A stretch of DNA of 64,000 nt. Origin: Cryptomeria japonica (Eukaryota; Streptophyta; Pinopsida; Cupressales; Cupressaceae). The notes beneath the pieces are model-generated. The model saw nothing but the letters and a program-made list of their open reading frames with translations, did no database searches and was not told the origin of the DNA. The first letter of the stretch is position 1; every line of letters starts with the position of its first letter. The stretch lies in contig NC_081406.1 of the NCBI RefSeq assembly GCF_030272615.1, positions 191,217,891-191,281,890 of the forward strand, written 5' to 3'. The position numbers and the translations under genes were made by a program. Below, piece by piece: positions 46,387-57,059 of the stretch.

Positions 46387-48529
46387 TCATAGTCCAAAGA
46401 ACATAAAAAAACATCATGAATTGGTTTGACAAAATGATCATAGAAGTTAAAGAATCTATGTCAAACCACATCCATCAAAGCAACCTCCAAGCCAATCAAA
46501 ATCATTATCATACCAACCTTCATTCTCTTACAAAACCATGTTATCTAAAAAAACCTATCAATCATACCAATCCAACTTATCCATGCCTCAAAGTTATCCA
46601 ACCTCCAAAATATTCATGTTATATTACCTTTCATTATCTTACAAGACCATATCATCCAAACTAGCCTATCAATCATACCAATCCAACTTATCCATGCCTC
46701 AAAGTTATCCAACATCCAAAACATTCATGTTAGCATGCCAATCACCAGCACATACCTCACAATTTACAGATCTATTCTACCAACAAACCATCTCACCTAG
46801 CCATAAGACTTTTGATTGTGTAAAAAATGAAAAATATCATTAAATATATTATTAACCATTGTAACATCACCATCAAAGATCATCCCATATATTCATCCAA
46901 AAATAACCACATCAATAATATACATAGCTCACCAAATGAGAAATTAGGCATATGTAAGGATATTTTTTCGAGCATGATCAAAATCATCCACCTATATCTA
47001 GCAAGGGCTCATTCCAAAATAATCATACCAATAATATCCATTTACATAACACATCCATCCCAAATGATTCCATAATAGACTATCTAGAAGAAGTTGAACC
47101 ACAAGCAGCCTCCATCTATCCCACCATTCCTTCATCCCCTAAATCTTCACAAAAATAATTAACACAATGTCCATAAAAAAAACATCCAAAAATGACACCT
47201 TTCATGTTTATATCCAAGGACTATCTATAATAGGTAATAATAAAATCCAAGATAATCTAATTCTCTATGCAAATGCCTTCTATGATTCAAAAATCCTAGA
47301 TTTAACATCATCATGCACTCCATTGCTAATCAAGCCTACTCCAAAAAATCCTCTTCAAAACCCATTCCTATCAAGTCAAAATATTTAATTCATCTAAAAA
47401 TCCCTATACATATACAAATTCATACCCCATAATTGGAATTGGATCCATGTCAAGAGGATAGCCCAAATTGTGAAGAAATAAGCCTGAAATGAATCAAGAT
47501 CAAGATACCAAAACTCTCAAGTCTCCTCCAATTGTTGACCAAGATCCCATCTATCTAGAATTTAGTCTTGATGATTTAATCATCCCTTTTCATTCCATCC
47601 AAGATGATACCCTCCCATATTAAAAAAAAGTATACCTTCCACTCAATCTAATGATTCCCTTCCCAATCAAGAGAAAAAAATCCCTTTTAATCCCCTTCAT
47701 GATCCCATATTTTCTACTTTTTCCAATGATTTAATTGCATATAAAGATCAAAGTATCCCTCCAAGTACCATTCATAATATACTTCATAAGAAATATCAAG
47801 ATACCGATTCCATCACATCCATTGATCTCATTCAAAATCAAGAGAAAATTACCTCTTTCACTCCATCCAATGATCTCATTCCAAATTAAGAGAAAAGTTT
47901 CCCTTTTAATCAACCTCATGATCCCATCTTTTTCACTTTGTCCAATGTTACCCTTGCATATCAAGATCAAATAAACCCTCTAATTCCCATTCATAATCCA
48001 CTTCCTAAGAAAGATCAATATATCCCTTCCACAATGCCAAAATATCCCATTCAACCCATCTCATGATCCCCTTATAAGTGTCGATCAAAGTATCCCTTCA
48101 TTTTCATAATGTGATCCTAATCTATTTCAAGAAACCGTTATCCCTCTCAATCCCCTCCATAATCCTAATCCTCCTCAAAATCTCATCACCCCTATCCAAA
48201 ATATTCATGAACCTCATCCTTATCAAATGGGTTCCTCCACTTTGATCCAATCCAATTTACTTCATGAGACTATCATTCATTCATATCATACCCTCCTCAA
48301 AATTGACTTGCATCTTGTTTTAAAAGAAAAAATTATCCCATTAGTAATATAATTCATCAAATAATACATTTTCAAGGAAAAGAATTAGGCCTCCATGAAC
48401 AAGGCCTTGGTCTCATAGCTCACTCTCAAGACATTTGTATCCCTACTAAATCTAAAATCCCTCCATCTAAATCCAAACATTCACATTCCCCAACCTCCAA
48501 ATGTATATTGAATCCTTATTTTAATTCAA
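46387..48529. repeat. G-poor, A/C/T-rich degenerate repeat region
   Basis: The plus strand is strikingly poor in G over about 2.1 kb and is built from phrases such as AATCATACCAATCCAACTTA, TCAAGATCAAAGTATCCCTC and CATTCATAATCC. A clear 111-bp tandem duplication covers about 46512-46735 (CCTATCAATCATACCAATCC at 46554 and 46665). The frames that stay open here on either strand are by-products of low complexity. I see no homology to a protein. Confidence 0.55.
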
Positions 48530-48865
48530 ATTTTAACCTAAACCCTAACGTAACCATATGCTAAACTTAAATTCTAACCCTTATAACCATAATCTTAAAA
48601 CTAATCCTAAACCTTAACTCTAACCATAATCCAAATCCAAACCCTACCTCAAAAACTAACCATGATGTAAATGTCAATCATAACCATATTCCAAATCCAA
48701 ACCCTAACCCTAACCATAATTCTACCCCTAACCCTAACATAATTCTGACCATGACATTAAACTCTAAACATGACCATAAAGCAAATCTTAACACTAAACC
48801 CTAACCCTAATCATAATAATAAATCTAAACCAAACCCTAACCCTAATGCTAACCGTAAACCATGA
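48530..48865 (-). repeat. Interstitial telomere-like tract, right (inverted) copy
   Basis: CCCTAACCCTAACC and AACCCTAACCCTAATGCTAA occur with interruptions from 48530 to 48860. Positions 48783-48850 are the reverse complement of about 43655-43715. The two tracts enclose about 4.7 kb. Confidence 0.75.
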
Positions 48866-48896
48866 ATAAATTTTCAACTTATAGTATAATAAAACG

Positions 48897-48923
48897 CTAT
48901 TTTTAGAAGGCTTGACATTAGAA
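48897..48923 (+). repeat. 27-bp direct repeat (also 50521-50547) from copia gag
   Basis: CTATTTTTAGAAGGCTTGAC plus ATTAGAA occurs exactly at both places. At 50521 it is part of a gag-like reading (KLFLEGLTLEG), so the copy here is probably a second fragment of the same kind of element, 1.6 kb apart. Confidence 0.6.
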
Positions 48924-50196
48924 AGATAAGTGTTACTTTTATATATTTTACATGAGTTTCCTAGGGCCACCCATTTGTTATAAATTTCCTATAGCACTAA
49001 AATGTACCACTTGTGAAGCATGTAATGAAGATCATAATTCATATATGAAGAGCACATCTTGTTTAAACTATCAATTTTAAAATATACCCAAAATCATGAA
49101 TTATTAAAAGCCTTCAAGGGGTAAGAAAAGACTCAATCATATCATCATATCCTTATCTACCACCTAGATACTTTGCACCATCTACTCTTATTGACTTGGC
49201 ATATATTTACATATTTACATCTATCTTATATTTAAACTGTGAAGTTTATTCATGCAAACTAAAGAGATTACTTAGAGGAAATGTTGCATGATATTAGATG
49301 TTAGATCAAACTCTTTAATCAAAAGCCAAATAAAATGGACAAATAATATTACAACACATTAATTTAGGGAAATGTGTATATTATTCTAGAATGTCAAATC
49401 AATTTCTAATGTAACATTATTATTAGATTATTATTTTTAGGCCTTGATATCTTCTCAGAGATGTTCAAATAAAGTGTTTTGTAGACATTTTGTGTTTCAA
49501 GTTTACATAATAGTTAAAATGAAGGAAAACAATTGGACCTAACTTGTATTTTAAATTTAAAATATAAAATTTTCTTTTGAAAGTATAAAAATGAACTCTA
49601 TTTTTATCAATCTCGTGTGCGCAAGAGAGGAGACTTGGGGCTACGATACATAAGGCATAATCTAGTTCTATAAGCAATCCTAGTAGAACCCCCATTGGCA
49701 TAATGACTGCAAGGATCAATTGAAATAATAAGCCACCCACAAAGCATCCAACCAGTTGGAAATTGAAAAATGGAGGGAGAAAGAGGATGAACAAGTGCAA
49801 GTGCTATAAAATCCATTGTAAGTGTTGCATTATATATTTTGGTCAACTCACATTAATCTTCGAATCCACTATAAAATCCTTCCACTTTACTAAACAGGGT
49901 TGAAATGGTAGTGTGCTTTTTTACATTGAATGGGTAAGGTTTATTGGGGCAGAAAATTGTGTTTTTTTGCAAAACCTACAAGTGTTGTGCCTTATGAACC
50001 ATTTATTATAGAGCCTTTTAGCTCATCAATTAAATAACTTGATTCAAATAACTTGATCTCCTGTTAATAACTTGATCTTGTGGAAAACCTAAAATAAGGG
50101 GAATGTATGGAATCAACCTTAATCAATTTTAGATGGTGGGTTTTGACATAAAGTTGTTTAAAGTTAAAGATATTAGTTTTCCACAATCCATAATAG
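48924..50196. other. AT-rich stretch without recognised gene
   Basis: Short minus-strand open frames at 49465-49846 contain hydrophobic runs but no known motif. Nothing else can be supported. Confidence 0.35.
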
Positions 50197-50374
50197 TTCT
50201 TGTTATAACTTCTGGATTAGATTGTGTGAGTTTATTTGTATCAACGTTTCAGATCACACTCTGTGGTCCATCATCAATGAGATTTCTATCATCCCGATGA
50301 TGGATCACAGAGTATGATTCGAAACATTGCTGCAAATAACCTCGCACAATCTAATCCAAAAGCTATAACAAGAA
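50197..50374. repeat. Hairpin: two 79-bp inverted arms around a 20-bp loop
   Basis: 50197-50275 begins TTCTTGTTATAACTT and ends GTGGTCCATCATC; 50296-50374 begins GATGATGGATCACAGAGT and ends AGCTATAACAAGAA. The arms are nearly perfect reverse complements with about a dozen mismatches. The loop is about 20 bp. It could be a foldback MITE or the source of a hairpin RNA. It sits just upstream of the copia gag relic. Confidence 0.85.
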
Positions 50375-50375
50375 T

Positions 50376-50565
50376 GAAGTTGTTTAATCTAAACATGGTT
50401 GAAGGTCAAAGTGTACTAGAACATAGCACCAAACTATTCGGTATCCAAAATTAACACATGGATATAAGGAATGAAGAGTTTGTGCTGGAAGAAGCTAATC
50501 TGAGCAATCTCATGAGTAAACTATTTTTAGAAGGCTTGACATTAGAAGGAATAACATTTTTTTTT
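50376..50565 (+). pseudogene. Copia gag fragment
   Basis: The plus-strand reading KLFNLNMVEGQSVLEHSTKL, then DIRNEEFVLEEANLSNLMSK and LFLEGLTLEGITFF, has the copia gag UBN2 pattern (L....M.eg.sv..h...f), with one stop after LFGIQN. Only about 60 residues remain. Confidence 0.55.
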
Positions 50566-51009
50566 AAAGAGAAAGGTTGAGGCCTATAATATATTAATAT
50601 AAAATAAGAAGAAATTACATAGAGATTACAAGATCCAAACTAAAAATACCTCGACTAATGTTGCCCAACTATGGACAATAGGAGATTTCCAACTTGCAAA
50701 ATTGGAAAATCAGATGTTCATGCAAAACGTAAAATAGCATGAACAGTGAACTAGTACAACAAACCTTTACATTTTTGTCCTCTATTAGAATAGATATATC
50801 CCATTTGATCTCCCACTCAAAAAAACTAGAGCAAAAGACTAGCTCGGCAAAATACACAGTATGAACAAGGGTGTTGTCCTTGATTTTGGCATGGCCTAAA
50901 TCATGAGGCAACCCTACAAAACTTGTTTATTTTGTACCTCACAAGATCTGAGAGAGGCTAATCGACCTTTTCAATTAATCGTTTTTGATTTCACGTCTTT
51001 TCATTTAGT

Positions 51010-52360
51010 TACAGGTCAGGTTTTAAAACTCGACATGTTGGTTAGTTGAGTCAGCACATCGGACTTCAAAGTCTGATGTGTAAGTTGGCCTTCCTGCCAG
51101 GTCAGGTTTTATACCTCGACCTGCTATTATGCTTTGTTGATAGGTCAGATTTTAAAACCCAACCTGCCAAGATCTTGAGCTGATAGGTCGAACTTTAAAG
51201 TCCGACCTGTCAACACGAAGTTCCATTTATTGCAACTTGTGTTATCCTTTTGATTAGTTATAAATGACTTTTAATCGATCTTTTTAGCATTTCAGTTTTT
51301 CTTTTTCTCCTATTGAGGCATTCTGAGCTCATTTTATTCCTCCTCGAGCATGCTTGTTGTTTATTCATCCAGATCTATTCATTTCTCCACTACCTTCACG
51401 TGTGACAGGTAGGGTTTTCTTCCTTTCTTTTATTTATTCTTCATCAGGTTTTTTGCGCATAGGTTCTATTAGGGTTTTTATTGTCTTATTTTGTGTTTGT
51501 TAGTAGGTGGCATGTTGGGTTTTGAAGCCTGAAACCCCTCCCTTTCCTTCTTTTCCCTCTCTTACCGAGTTTCAAAACCCGAATTACATTTTGTTTGATT
51601 TATACTTGTTTTCCCTCAAACCAAATGTCAGGGTTTCAAACCCGACATGGGGAAAAAGTCCTCTTACATGTCAGGTTTTGAAGCCCGACATGTGACGAGG
51701 TAAAATTCTCAACTTGCATGTCAGGGTTTGAAACCCGACATGTGAGGAGGTAAAATTCTCAACTTGCATGTCGGGTTTCAAACCTTGACATGTGAGTCGG
51801 CCAATTCTCTCTCAGCTCACATGTCAAGGTTTGAAACCCGACATGTGAGGATGTATTATCCTCAAGTCTCATGTCGGGCTTCAAAACCCGACATGAGGTA
51901 AGTCCTTCCTGGGACCTACATGTCAGGTTTTGAAACCTGACATGTAGTTTAGTTTGACAATATTCCACTCACATGTCAGGGTTTGAAACCCGACATGTGA
52001 GGATGCAATATCCTTAACTTACATGTCGGGTTTCAAAACCCGAAATGTAAGTCAGTCATGTTGTTCTTCCAGCTTGCATGTCAAGGTTTGAAACCCAATA
52101 TGTGAGGATGTGATTTCCTCTAGTTGCATGTCGAGTTTCAAACCCCGACATGTGAGCTTATGTTTTCTTCTCATCCACTGATAGGTCGGAGTTTGAAAAC
52201 TGACCTGCCAGTCAGTTTCACTGACATGTCGGGTTTCAAACTCTGACCTGTCAGTGTTTTATTTATCCTTTATATTGGCACGTTGGGGTTTAAAACCTGA
52301 CATGCCAATATTTCTCCTTGGCAACTTATAGGTCAGGTTTTAAACCTCGACCTGCTAGTT
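51010..52360 (+). repeat. Leader D: about 20 palindromes (CATGTCGGGTTT..AAACCCGACATG type), ~50-bp spacing
   Basis: Near-perfect palindromes of about 24-36 bp recur from 51012 to 52345 with a gap at about 51230-51500. Examples: arms CACATCGGACTT / AAAGTCTGATGTG at 51055-51080; AGGTCGAACTTT / AAAGTCCGACCT at 51185-51208; CATGTCGGGCTTC / AAAACCCGACATG at 51870-51895; ATTGGCACG / CATGCCAAT outer arms at 52274-52309. Intervals carry short phrases such as GAGGTAAAATTCTCAACTTG. Arm sequences vary between units but stay complementary. The array ends about 75 bp before the first codons of the ORF relic at 52435. Confidence 0.9.
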
Positions 52361-52434
52361 TTAGTGTTTTTCTTTCCTAAGCCAATTTTGACTGTTTTTC
52401 ATCCTATTCGATTTTGGATCTCCAGTTTGTTCTT

Positions 52435-53849
52435 CTGATGATGAATATTGATCATGGGCCTAACAAACATGTTCTCTGCAATATTTTACAAATTTCCAAG
52501 GCATCCACGAGCAAGGCAAAGGCCTCTCCCCGTCACACAGAACCATCACCTATTAAACCTGTGTACAAAAAGATGAAGTGCAAGTACGATAACTACTTGA
52601 ATATGTTCCCTGAAAGCTCGGTGGATTCCAATGTGGTAGAGATCAAAGATACTAAAATCGAGCATGTGGATATGAAGGAGTTTGAAAATAGAAGCAAGAA
52701 GGCTCTGTCCCATATGACAAATTTGATGAGGTAAGAATTGCATAAGTATGCATCTTTTCCTATTATAGCTCATGATACATAATTTGTATTGGTTGTGGCA
52801 GAGCACTTTGAACCAAACACTCGTCAGGTAAAGGACATTGATAATAATGTGGTGATGAAATTGGATAGTGTATTTTTCAATAGTCTGTTTAAGGGTCTAA
52901 AGGAAGTTGAAGTTGCTGATATAACCATGGAGAGTGCACAAACATACTATGAGAAGCACATAGACAAGTGCAAGAAAATAATTAACACTGTGTTTTTATC
53001 CATTCTGCGTGACTCAACTGTCACTAGATGGCCTAAGTAATTTCACAGAAGTGATTTCAGTGCAGAGTACAATGACATGGTTACAATGCTTGCACGAGTT
53101 AAAGGTTTGAAAGACTCCCACTACTACCAAGAGTGGATGTGTTACTACATGAAGGTCATCAGAAAAGGAACAACCAAGATTGACTGGGGGGAGAAAATCA
53201 GTGATGCTCTTTATATTCAGCTAAAGGAGGTCAAAAAATCATTGAAAATTTATATTTCATATCTTGTATATACAGACACCTCGATGAGGCAATATCCAGG
53301 ACTGTCTACCAAAGGAGATAGAAGGTTGTTACCTGTTTGGGATTATTATTGTCATTCCTGCAATGACAACTTTTGTTATTATATCAACACCACCAGTAGA
53401 AACAACAGTTGGGGTAATAAATGTCTTATCAACCTATATGCCATTGCCACCACGAGTATCAGTTTCCATAATTCCAGTTGTGACTACTTCTATGATGCCT
53501 ATTATTGCAATGGCCTTGGTACAAATGGGACCATCAACAACAGCAGTATCTTCAAGTCAGTCACCTACTAGTTTGCCTACAGTTACCCAAGTGGAGGTAT
53601 CTACTCCAACCACACAATTATTCTTACCTCCTTCGTTGGATATAGTGGCACCAAAAAGGAAGAAGCAAGTTGTCTCTCAAGATGACTTCGACTTCGAATA
53701 GTTAGCTCCTTCGAAGGCAAAGGTAACCAAAAAGCCAAAGACAATATCAAGGGTGTTGGTTGAACCTACAAGTAAAAGAAAATATGCTGAGGTAATCGTG
53801 CCAGCTGCAGGTAAAACCAAAGAGAATATTCAACCGATAAATTATACAG
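52435..53849 (+). pseudogene. Family-D ORF relic, 5' part (unknown function, NLS-rich)
   Basis: From ATG at 52435 the frame reads MMNIDHGPNKHVLCNIL, a Lys/Ser/Pro-rich stretch (SKASTSKAKASPRHTEPSP), IEHVDMKEFENRSKKALSH, and then, past stops, VVAEHFEPNTRQVKDIDNNV, NSLFKGLKEVEVADITME and SHYYQEWMCYYMKVIRKGTT. A frameshift near 53340 moves to a Thr/Val/Pro-rich linker (53363-53640) with SLDIVAPKRKKQVVSQDDF and KKPKTISRVLVEPTSKRKY, NLS-like patches. I do not recognise a family. The order globular part, basic linker, coiled coil resembles family A, and it too follows a palindromic leader, but sequence identity with A is not clear. Confidence 0.55.
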
Positions 53850-55053
53850 TGTTACTACTTATTATAGTTGCCATTAGTTTTATTCCAAAGTCATTCTATA
53901 TACTCTAGTTGGTTACCTCTACCGAAACATTCAGTTGGTATTCAGTCGGTATGCACAAAACAGTCGGTAAAAGAAGAAAGTATTCACAGAGCCTAGTATA
54001 CACCGAGCTGTCTACCAAGTAACATTCCATGTCTACCGAGCAGAAACAATGATACACCGAGTTTATATACACCAAGTGAAACATGTTACTAGATTCATTG
54101 AACATAGACACACATGTGGAAATGTGTTACAAGATCGAGGAACATAGAACTGTTATCACATTGGAAACTGCACTTAAAGATTGTGTATGATTTTGAGGTC
54201 ATCTAACCAATGAAATATTTTGTATAGTTATTCATTCGATAAATCATGTTTGTAAGATCGAAGCAATGAATCAGATCACTGACATAAGAGATCTATTTAT
54301 ACAACATGGATTAAGGATAAAAGTGTGACAAAGAGAGAGATATAGTGGTGTATGAAGCAAGACATGTGTGATACATAAGAAAGCACTGAGTGTTATGACT
54401 GTTACAAAGACATAGAGGTCACCGAGAAGGATTTTAGAGAACAGTAAAAGAACAGAGTAAACAAAAGGGTTTATCGAGTTACTTCATGGGTTACCGAGGT
54501 ATGCTATAAGCAAGGTAATCTCATTTTGAGCACATAGAATCTGCTATAATATTCCAGATGTAAAGTTGCAGATATTTGTAAAGATTTTATTGTAATATTT
54601 TGAAGTTGTAAGAGAAACCTTTAATAGGGTAAAAGACTCTAACTAAGTCTATAAATTGTAAAGCCTCTAACCAGGTGCATCATTTTAGTTTAAGTGTTGT
54701 AAAATCCTTTAGCAAGGTAGATCTAACAGATCTTGATACTCCTAACAACGTAAGCTATCATAAATAGTTGAACATGTAGCTCTAACCGAGCACTCTTTAT
54801 TATTGCAGTAGTGAAGTTGTGGGTGCCATCCCCACCGTAGTTTTTCTCTCTAACCAAGAGTTTTTGCGTAACCAAAATATATGTGTTATGGAGTAAATCA
54901 TGTATGATTGTTATTTATTTGTTTTAGCTTTATGTTATGTTGCAGCAGTTTTTGGTTTATGCATAACAGTAAAGATATTGTTGTTAAAAGGTTTTGAAGT
55001 ACTGATTCACCCCTCCCCTCTCAGTACATTAGTTTTCTATATTGGGCCTAACA
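53850..55053 (+). mobile_element. Solo LTR, same family as 2846-4034
   Basis: Ends TGTTACTACTTATT and GGGCCTAACA; perfect 5-bp target duplication TACAG (53845-53849 and 55054-55058). It aligns with the copy at 2846-4034 along its whole 1,204 bp, including AAGTTGTGGGTGCCATCC and CACCCCTCCCCTCTCAGTAC. The insertion plus duplication is 1,209 bp, a multiple of three, so the host frame resumes in phase (INYT then VQTVDLGEE). Confidence 0.92.
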
Positions 55054-55987
55054 TACAGTTCAAACTGTCGATCTTGGCGAAGAAACTCATGAGAGCGTGA
55101 AGTAGGAGTCAAAGGCTACAAATGAAGCTATCACGAGAAGACTTGATGAAGAACATACTGAAAAGCTGAAATTGAAGGAAAAGTGTGAGCAAGTAACCAA
55201 TGTTCTAATCAAAGTAACCCAGACTTCCGAGCAGGTAAAACCAATTGTTTCATCCATTGATACAGAAGCACTCAAAAAAATGGAACAAGCGAGAGTTAAG
55301 GGTCGAGTGGTGAACCAATGAATTGAAAGGTTGAAATCCAAAGGCTCCCTCCTCCTAGATTCAACAATCAAGTTGTTGAAAGACTTTGAAATCATGCAAA
55401 GTCAAATACAATGAATCAAAACCACTTTCATGAAGGAGATAGCTGAAAATGAAAATAATTTGCAGTTATGGAGAAAGATGCAGGACTTCAACATTGATTT
55501 CCTTGTAGAGAATAGAGTGTTAGAAACAAGAGGAAAGTATGTTCAAATTTTGTCTCTACTAACACACATGAATGAATTGATCAAACATACGGTCACGGAT
55601 CTTGAAGGTGAGATTAAGGGTTGTGATAATAATATTGATCAAGTTTCAGCAAGAATAGCTGATATCCCTTGCTTCCTATATGGTAAGGATAATCAACACT
55701 TGGTCAAGAGAGATACTATCATCTAGGAATTCCACTCTCTAATCTCACGTTGGGTAGAGCAAGATTTCACTATGAATGCTTTTGACACGCTTCTTTAAAT
55801 ATAGGTTGGTTTAGAGTTGCTTTCCTCTTTGCTCAAGGGTGGAAAGAAGCAGCATGTCAAGACCGGAGATGCTCTATTCCAGATAAATGCTATATCAATT
55901 TCCATTGCCCTACCAGATGAAGCTGAGACGAAATCAATCTTGGTTAAATTTGAAGAATTTAAATCCAATGACACGAAAGATGAATAA
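55054..55987 (+). pseudogene. Family-D ORF relic, 3' part (coiled coil)
   Basis: The frame continues VQTVDLGEETHESVK, ITRRLDEEHTEKLKLKEKCE, TSEQVKPIVSSIDTEALKKM, ERLKSKGSLLLDSTIKLLKD, AENENNLQLWRKMQDFNIDF and VTDLEGEIKGCDNNIDQVSA, with stops after SVK, VVNQ, QSQIQ and others. The charged heptad-like pattern indicates a long coiled coil, as in the C-terminal half of family A. It ends SILVKFEEFKSNDTKDE and TAA at about 55985. No enzymatic motif is visible. Confidence 0.55.
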
Positions 55988-55989
55988 AG

Positions 55990-56880
55990 TGTCCCATTTT
56001 TTACACTTAGTTTTTTCATGTAGATGCATTTTTAATGTAGTTGCATTTTTAGATGTTGTAAGTTTTCTCACAGTTGCATGTTCCCTTTATGTTGTAGTTG
56101 TAGTCAAGTGGGACTATGCAGTTGAAAATTTAATTGTGCCCACCTTTTCTCCTTTTTTCTCCTATATATAGAGGAGCCTCATTTGTAAATATTTATCTTT
56201 TATTTATGCTAAGCGAGACTCTGCCTAATTTTTGCCCCAACTAAGACTTTGAGCTTTTTGTTGTGAAGATTCAATCAAGCAAATAAAGAAAGCAATTATG
56301 TTTGATCTCAAACTTTGTGACGTATCAAATATTGTTTATATGAGTTAATGTTCCTATGTTGATTGCTTATATATGTTCTTTATTTCCTTGGTATTGGTGA
56401 TATTGTTTATGTGAGTAATAGAGATTTTCAATTGTCATAAGTAGACTTTGTGCTATTTGCATATTTGGGAAATTTTCTGATGTTAAGTGATTAGTGGTAG
56501 GATTTGTATTGCTGCTATTACTTGTAGTTTTAAGGGATTGGGAAATTATACTTGAAGACTTTGAGCTGCAAGTTAAATTTCTTATCATTTGTAATCATTA
56601 GCTTAGTTAGAATTGCATTCAAGAAAGACTTTGTGCTTCTTGATTGTAAGTTTAGTTTGTTCATTTCTTTAAGTATCAAAAGTGATAGAGAATTGTAGCA
56701 AAGTGGAGGGAGAATACATAAACTCTGAAAAAAAAGAGTTATATGCCTGAAACTTACCCACAGATTTTAAGTTTCTTGTTAATTAGAGAAGAAATTTCAA
56801 AGGGAACCTCCCCTTGCTGAGAGGAGAGATTAATTTCTCAACTTAGTTGTGTGTGAATTATATATTTTGTCTTTGGTACA
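55990..56880 (+). other. Possible LTR or promoter segment behind family-D relic
   Basis: CTCCTATATATAGAGGAGCC (about 56159-56178) is a strong TATA box inside a small palindrome, followed by CTCATTTGTAAATA. The later part has repeated 'AGACTTTG.GCT' phrases (about 56245, 56558, 56622). This looks like the promoter and R region of a plant gypsy LTR, but no ends, primer site or target duplication could be fixed. Confidence 0.3.
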
Positions 56881-57059
56881 CTGGTGACAAAATATTCACC
56901 CAAGGGGACAACAAAATTACAGTAGGGAGACAACTAATATCAACCTAATTTAGCACCCTCTCAAGCTCTACTCATGCAGTAATGCCAGACTCCTAAGGCA
57001 AGGCATCATCTGTTGTAAGGGGGAATGCAGAATGTGTTCCATGTGGATCTAACAAAGCA

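Noticed and set aside
46220-47970. Several 70-100-codon open frames in the G-poor region
   Set aside because: Low-complexity base composition leaves frames open on both strands; nothing resembles a protein domain.
43600-48865. Telomere or chromosome end
   Set aside because: The tracts are short, interrupted, inverted to each other and embedded in transposon sequence, so they are interstitial.
51010-52360. CRISPR-like look (about 26-bp repeats with about 24-bp spacers)
   Set aside because: The repeats are palindromes that vary between units, spacers share phrases, no cas genes occur, and the context is plant transposons. It is an eukaryotic repeat array.
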